Positions 14,401-16,515 of a DNA stretch of 16,515 nucleotides are shown piece after piece; position 1 is the stretch's first letter, and each line of letters opens with the position of its first letter. Below the pieces are notes generated by a model. It was given only the letters and a program-made list of their open reading frames with translations, did no database searches and had not been told where the DNA came from. Both the position numbers and the translations under genes were made by a program. Origin of the DNA: Lichenicoccus sp964245755 (GTDB lineage: Bacteria; Pseudomonadota; Alphaproteobacteria; Acetobacterales; Acetobacteraceae); contig CAXTNV010000081.1 in assembly GCA_964245755.1 (NCBI GenBank), positions 1-16,515 on the forward strand. The letters are read 5' to 3'.

Positions 14401-14619
14401 TCAGGTCAAAGCGGTGAGCAGGTGCCCGGCCGTGTGCAGGCCGTCCAGCATCGCCGTGTGGTAGTTGCCGCCCCATGGCTTCCACAGCCAGGCGAGCAGG
14501 TGCGCGACCACCGCGATGCCGGTGAACACGATGAAGCTGGTCACGAAGATGCGGTTGAATTCCTTCGCCTCGCCTTCGGAAAGCCCCGTGAGCACGGAGC
14601 GGTTGGGTTCGATCGCCAT
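14401..14619 (-). CDS. pufB: Light-harvesting 1 beta polypeptide
   Basis: This 72-residue single-helix antenna protein reads LSEGEAKEFNRIFVTSFIVF then TGIAVVAHLLAWLWKPW, with the bacteriochlorophyll ligand His40. The His usually found 18 residues earlier (EFH) is Asn22 here (codon AAC). The C-terminus is extended by about 21 residues after KPW (GGNYHTAMLDGLHTAGHLLT). It follows bchZ by 39 nt with no pufQ between. A strong ribosome site lies at 14624-14633. Confidence 0.96.
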   Translation of the reverse strand: MAIEPNRSVLTGLSEGEAKEFNRIFVTSFIVFTGIAVVAHLLAWLWKPWGGNYHTAMLDGLHTAGHLLTALT

Positions 14620-14623
14620 GTCA

Positions 14624-14633
14624 TTCCTCCTCT
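14624..14633 (-). promoter_or_regulatory. Strong ribosome binding site of pufB
   Basis: In the mRNA sense AGAGGAGGAA lies just before the pufB ATG at 14619, with the GGAGG core 6 nt from it. It is the strongest site in the operon, fitting the high demand for antenna protein. Confidence 0.75.
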
Positions 14634-14658
14634 AGATCGGTTTGCAGCGTGGGCATGC

Positions 14659-16113
14659 TCAGGAGACCTCCGCCGGCAGGGCCGGCAACGAGGCCAGGAC
14701 GCGGGCACGGGTGATCCGGCTTTCGTCGTGCGCGCGCGCTTCCCGTTCGACCTGCTCGCGCAGCTGTCTTGCCGCGGAGATGCGAACGAGGAAGGGTTCG
14801 GCCTCGACCCGGGTGTCGAGCAGCGCTGCTGCGTCGCGGTCCCAGTGCACGGCCATGGAGGTGTTGGTCTGCGCGTGGGTCGGATCGATCGCGTCGAGAT
14901 CGCGTCCCAGCGGCAGCATGTTGAACAGCGCGTCGAACAGCGCGTTGCAGTATTCCTGCACCAGGTAGGTGGCGCCGGCATAGCCCATGAACGGGGTTCC
15001 GGTGGAACGGCGGATGATGGCACCCGGGAACGAGGCCGGCACGAACACGCAGCGCGCATTGAGCTCGACCGCGTAGATGCGCTCGTTGCCGGAACCGAAC
15101 AGCACCAGCGGCGGGCTGCGGCGCAGCGCCTCGCGCACCCCTTGGTTGTCTGGCTTGGCACCGGGCCGGCGCGCAAAGGCGAAGGCGCAGGGGATGCCGA
15201 GCTCCTCCTCGAAGAAGCGGCGGATGCCGCGCTCGTAGGTCTCTGTGGCGACCACGGCGAAGCTGCCGGTGGCAAAGAAATCCTGCGTCACGCTGCGCCA
15301 CAGGTCCCAGACCGCCTTGATCGTGGTCCGCTTCTCGCGCTCGATGAAGGGCTGCGGATCGACGCCGGCGAGCTCGCCTAGCGCCTCGAGGAAGCTGGTG
15401 GTCGCAAACACGCCGATCGGCGCCTGCAGGTAGGGCTTGCCGAGCTCCTCGCACAGCTTGCGCCCGAACTCGCGATACAGGCAGACATTGACGCAGGCAT
15501 CGGCCAGCCGCGGCGTCTCGTCGATGTGCGCCCCGAGCGGGAACACCAGGTTGACCTCGCAGCCGATGCCTTCCACCAGGCGGCGGATCTCGGCGAGATC
15601 CGACGGCATGTTGAAGGTGCCGTGAATGGCGCCGATGATGTTCACCAGCGGCTTCGCGCTCGCGGCTGCGGGCTTCTTCCTGGCACCCTTCTTCTGGCCG
15701 AACTGCGTCCACAGCCAGTAGATCGCGCGGTCGGCGCACTGCCACTGGTCCTCGTCGATGGTGCGCGGGATGAAGCGCAGCAGGTTCGAGCCTTCCGGGG
15801 TGACGCCGCCGCCGATCATCTCGGCTATGCTGCCGGTGACCACGACGCCGGGCATGGAGCGGTCGCCGACGCTGTTGGCCTGCTGCATCGAGGCCTCGGT
15901 GCCGCTCATCGACAGCGCGTCCTCGGACAGCCCGGTCACGCTGATCGGCAGCTCGTGCGGCGGCAGCCCGTCGGTGTAATGCAGCACCGCGGTCACCGGC
16001 AGGTTCTCGCAGCCGACCGGGCCGTCGATGATCACCCGCAGGCCGCGCGCGGCGGCGAAGGTGTAGACGGCACCCCAGTAGCCGCCGGCGCGATCGTGAT
16101 CGATCACCAGCAT
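14659..16113 (-). CDS. bchZ: Chlorophyllide a reductase subunit Z
   Basis: This 484-residue protein begins MLVIDHDRAGGYWGAVYTFA. With BchX and BchY it forms the nitrogenase-like enzyme that reduces ring B of chlorophyllide a on the way to bacteriochlorophyll a. Conserved features include DGPVGCENLPVTAVLHYTD with Cys35, the family position for binding the Fe-S cluster at the Y/Z interface, and GVVVTGSIAEMIGGGVTPEG, NIIGAIHGTFNMPSDLAEI and LYREFGRKLCEELGKPYLQA. Its ATG lies 4 nt after the bchY stop. It is followed by pufB after 39 nt, linking pigment synthesis with the antenna and reaction-centre genes in one superoperon, as in other purple bacteria. Confidence 0.97.
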   Translation of the reverse strand: MLVIDHDRAGGYWGAVYTFAAARGLRVIIDGPVGCENLPVTAVLHYTDGLPPHELPISVTGLSEDALSMSGTEASMQQANSVGDRSMPGVVVTGSIAEMIGGGVTPEGSNLLRFIPRTIDEDQWQCADRAIYWLWTQFGQKKGARKKPAAASAKPLVNIIGAIHGTFNMPSDLAEIRRLVEGIGCEVNLVFPLGAHIDETPRLADACVNVCLYREFGRKLCEELGKPYLQAPIGVFATTSFLEALGELAGVDPQPFIEREKRTTIKAVWDLWRSVTQDFFATGSFAVVATETYERGIRRFFEEELGIPCAFAFARRPGAKPDNQGVREALRRSPPLVLFGSGNERIYAVELNARCVFVPASFPGAIIRRSTGTPFMGYAGATYLVQEYCNALFDALFNMLPLGRDLDAIDPTHAQTNTSMAVHWDRDAAALLDTRVEAEPFLVRISAARQLREQVEREARAHDESRITRARVLASLPALPAEVS

Positions 16114-16117
16114 GCGG

Positions 16118-16515
16118 CTAGCTCCCCATCGCCTGCGCGAGCAGGGCGGGGGCCGCCGGCAGCGGCGTCGCGGCGGCGGCCGGTTCCGGCTTGCTGCCGA
16201 AGAACGACACCATGCGCGCGAAGCGCTCGCGGCCGCGCCCCTGCGCCGCCACCACCGATGCCATCGCCGCGATCCCGGGGATGCCGAACAGCGGCCGGCC
16301 GGAGACGATGTTGGTGAAGTAGATGGCAGGAATGCCCTGCTCCTTGGCCTTCTGCACCACCGGGGTGGTGCCGATGGCGAGGTCCGGTCTGACCTCGCGG
16401 AACGCCGCCACGTCGTTCTCCAGCGAGGCGCGGAACTGCACGTGGGTGCCGCGATGCTCGAGCCACTCGCGGTCGGGGTCGCTCCATTCGGTGCGCGGGC
16501 AGGCGGTGCCGACGT
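16118..16515 (-). CDS. bchY: Chlorophyllide a reductase subunit Y, C-terminal part (5' end outside window)
   Basis: The visible 131 codons read VGTACPRTEWSDPDREWLEH, RGTHVQFRASLENDVAAFRE, PDLAIGTTPVVQKAKEQGIP and AIYFTNIVSGRPLFGIPG, the family C-terminal half, and end with an Ala/Pro-rich tail and TAG (16120-16118). BchY pairs with BchZ as the catalytic heterotetramer of chlorophyllide a oxidoreductase. A GTG at 16441 is inside the gene and not its start. The gene runs past the right edge of the window. Confidence 0.95.
   Translation of the reverse strand, partial: VGTACPRTEWSDPDREWLEHRGTHVQFRASLENDVAAFREVRPDLAIGTTPVVQKAKEQGIPAIYFTNIVSGRPLFGIPGIAAMASVVAAQGRGRERFARMVSFFGSKPEPAAAATPLPAAPALLAQAMGS

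Noticed and set aside
1..16515. tRNA, rRNA and CRISPR arrays
   Set aside because: I saw no cloverleaf-like sequence, rRNA signature or regularly spaced repeats on either strand.

Overview
The window comes from a GC-rich purple phototrophic bacterium, most likely an alphaproteobacterium. Its right two fifths are the bchY-bchZ-pufB-pufA-pufL-pufM-pufC segment of a photosynthesis gene cluster encoding a type II (quinone) reaction centre. I favour a phototrophic Acetobacteraceae-like lineage because of the gene order, the absence of pufQ and the overall style, but that is inference. PufL keeps His at the position of Rhodobacter L168, which argues against the zinc-chlorophyll Acidiphilium type, where I recall Glu at that position.

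Left region (1-3281) is accessory and damaged. It begins with the 3' part of a topoisomerase III gene of the kind common on conjugative elements. Next are an alpha/beta-hydrolase gene interrupted by a 100-N assembly gap and a frameshift, a short-chain dehydrogenase remnant with two frameshifts, and a divergent NTF2/SnoaL-like remnant that has lost its 5' end. All three frameshifts can be repaired by restoring bases in homopolymer runs. This points to poor sequence quality beside the gap, although real decay also seems present: both divergent genes lack their 5' halves and meet directly. A gene-poor stretch with three hairpins follows.

Middle region (3282-9278) holds malate synthase G (glyoxylate shunt, minus strand), a 407-bp divergent intergenic region, a polytopic membrane protein resembling GT-C glycosyltransferases, a short LOV blue-light photoreceptor, and, convergent with it, an FkbM-like methyltransferase with an N-terminal coiled coil.

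Right region (9348-16515, all minus strand) reads as one operon: bchY (3' part), bchZ, pufB, pufA, pufL, pufM, pufC, a triheme cytochrome c resembling the cytochrome subunit of membrane alcohol/gluconate dehydrogenases, and a 67-residue two-helix membrane protein. Junctions are tight: 4 nt, 39 nt, 12 nt, 96 nt, 3 nt, a 1-nt overlap, a 4-nt overlap and 24 nt. BchY/BchZ make bacteriochlorophyll, PufB/PufA form the core antenna, PufL/PufM form the reaction centre, and PufC re-reduces the special pair. The ATGA overlap between pufC and the triheme cytochrome suggests the cytochrome belongs to the photosynthetic electron-transfer chain. That arrangement, together with unusual residues in PufB (Asn in place of the -18 His) and PufL (Met in place of the L104 Glu), is the most interesting content of the window.
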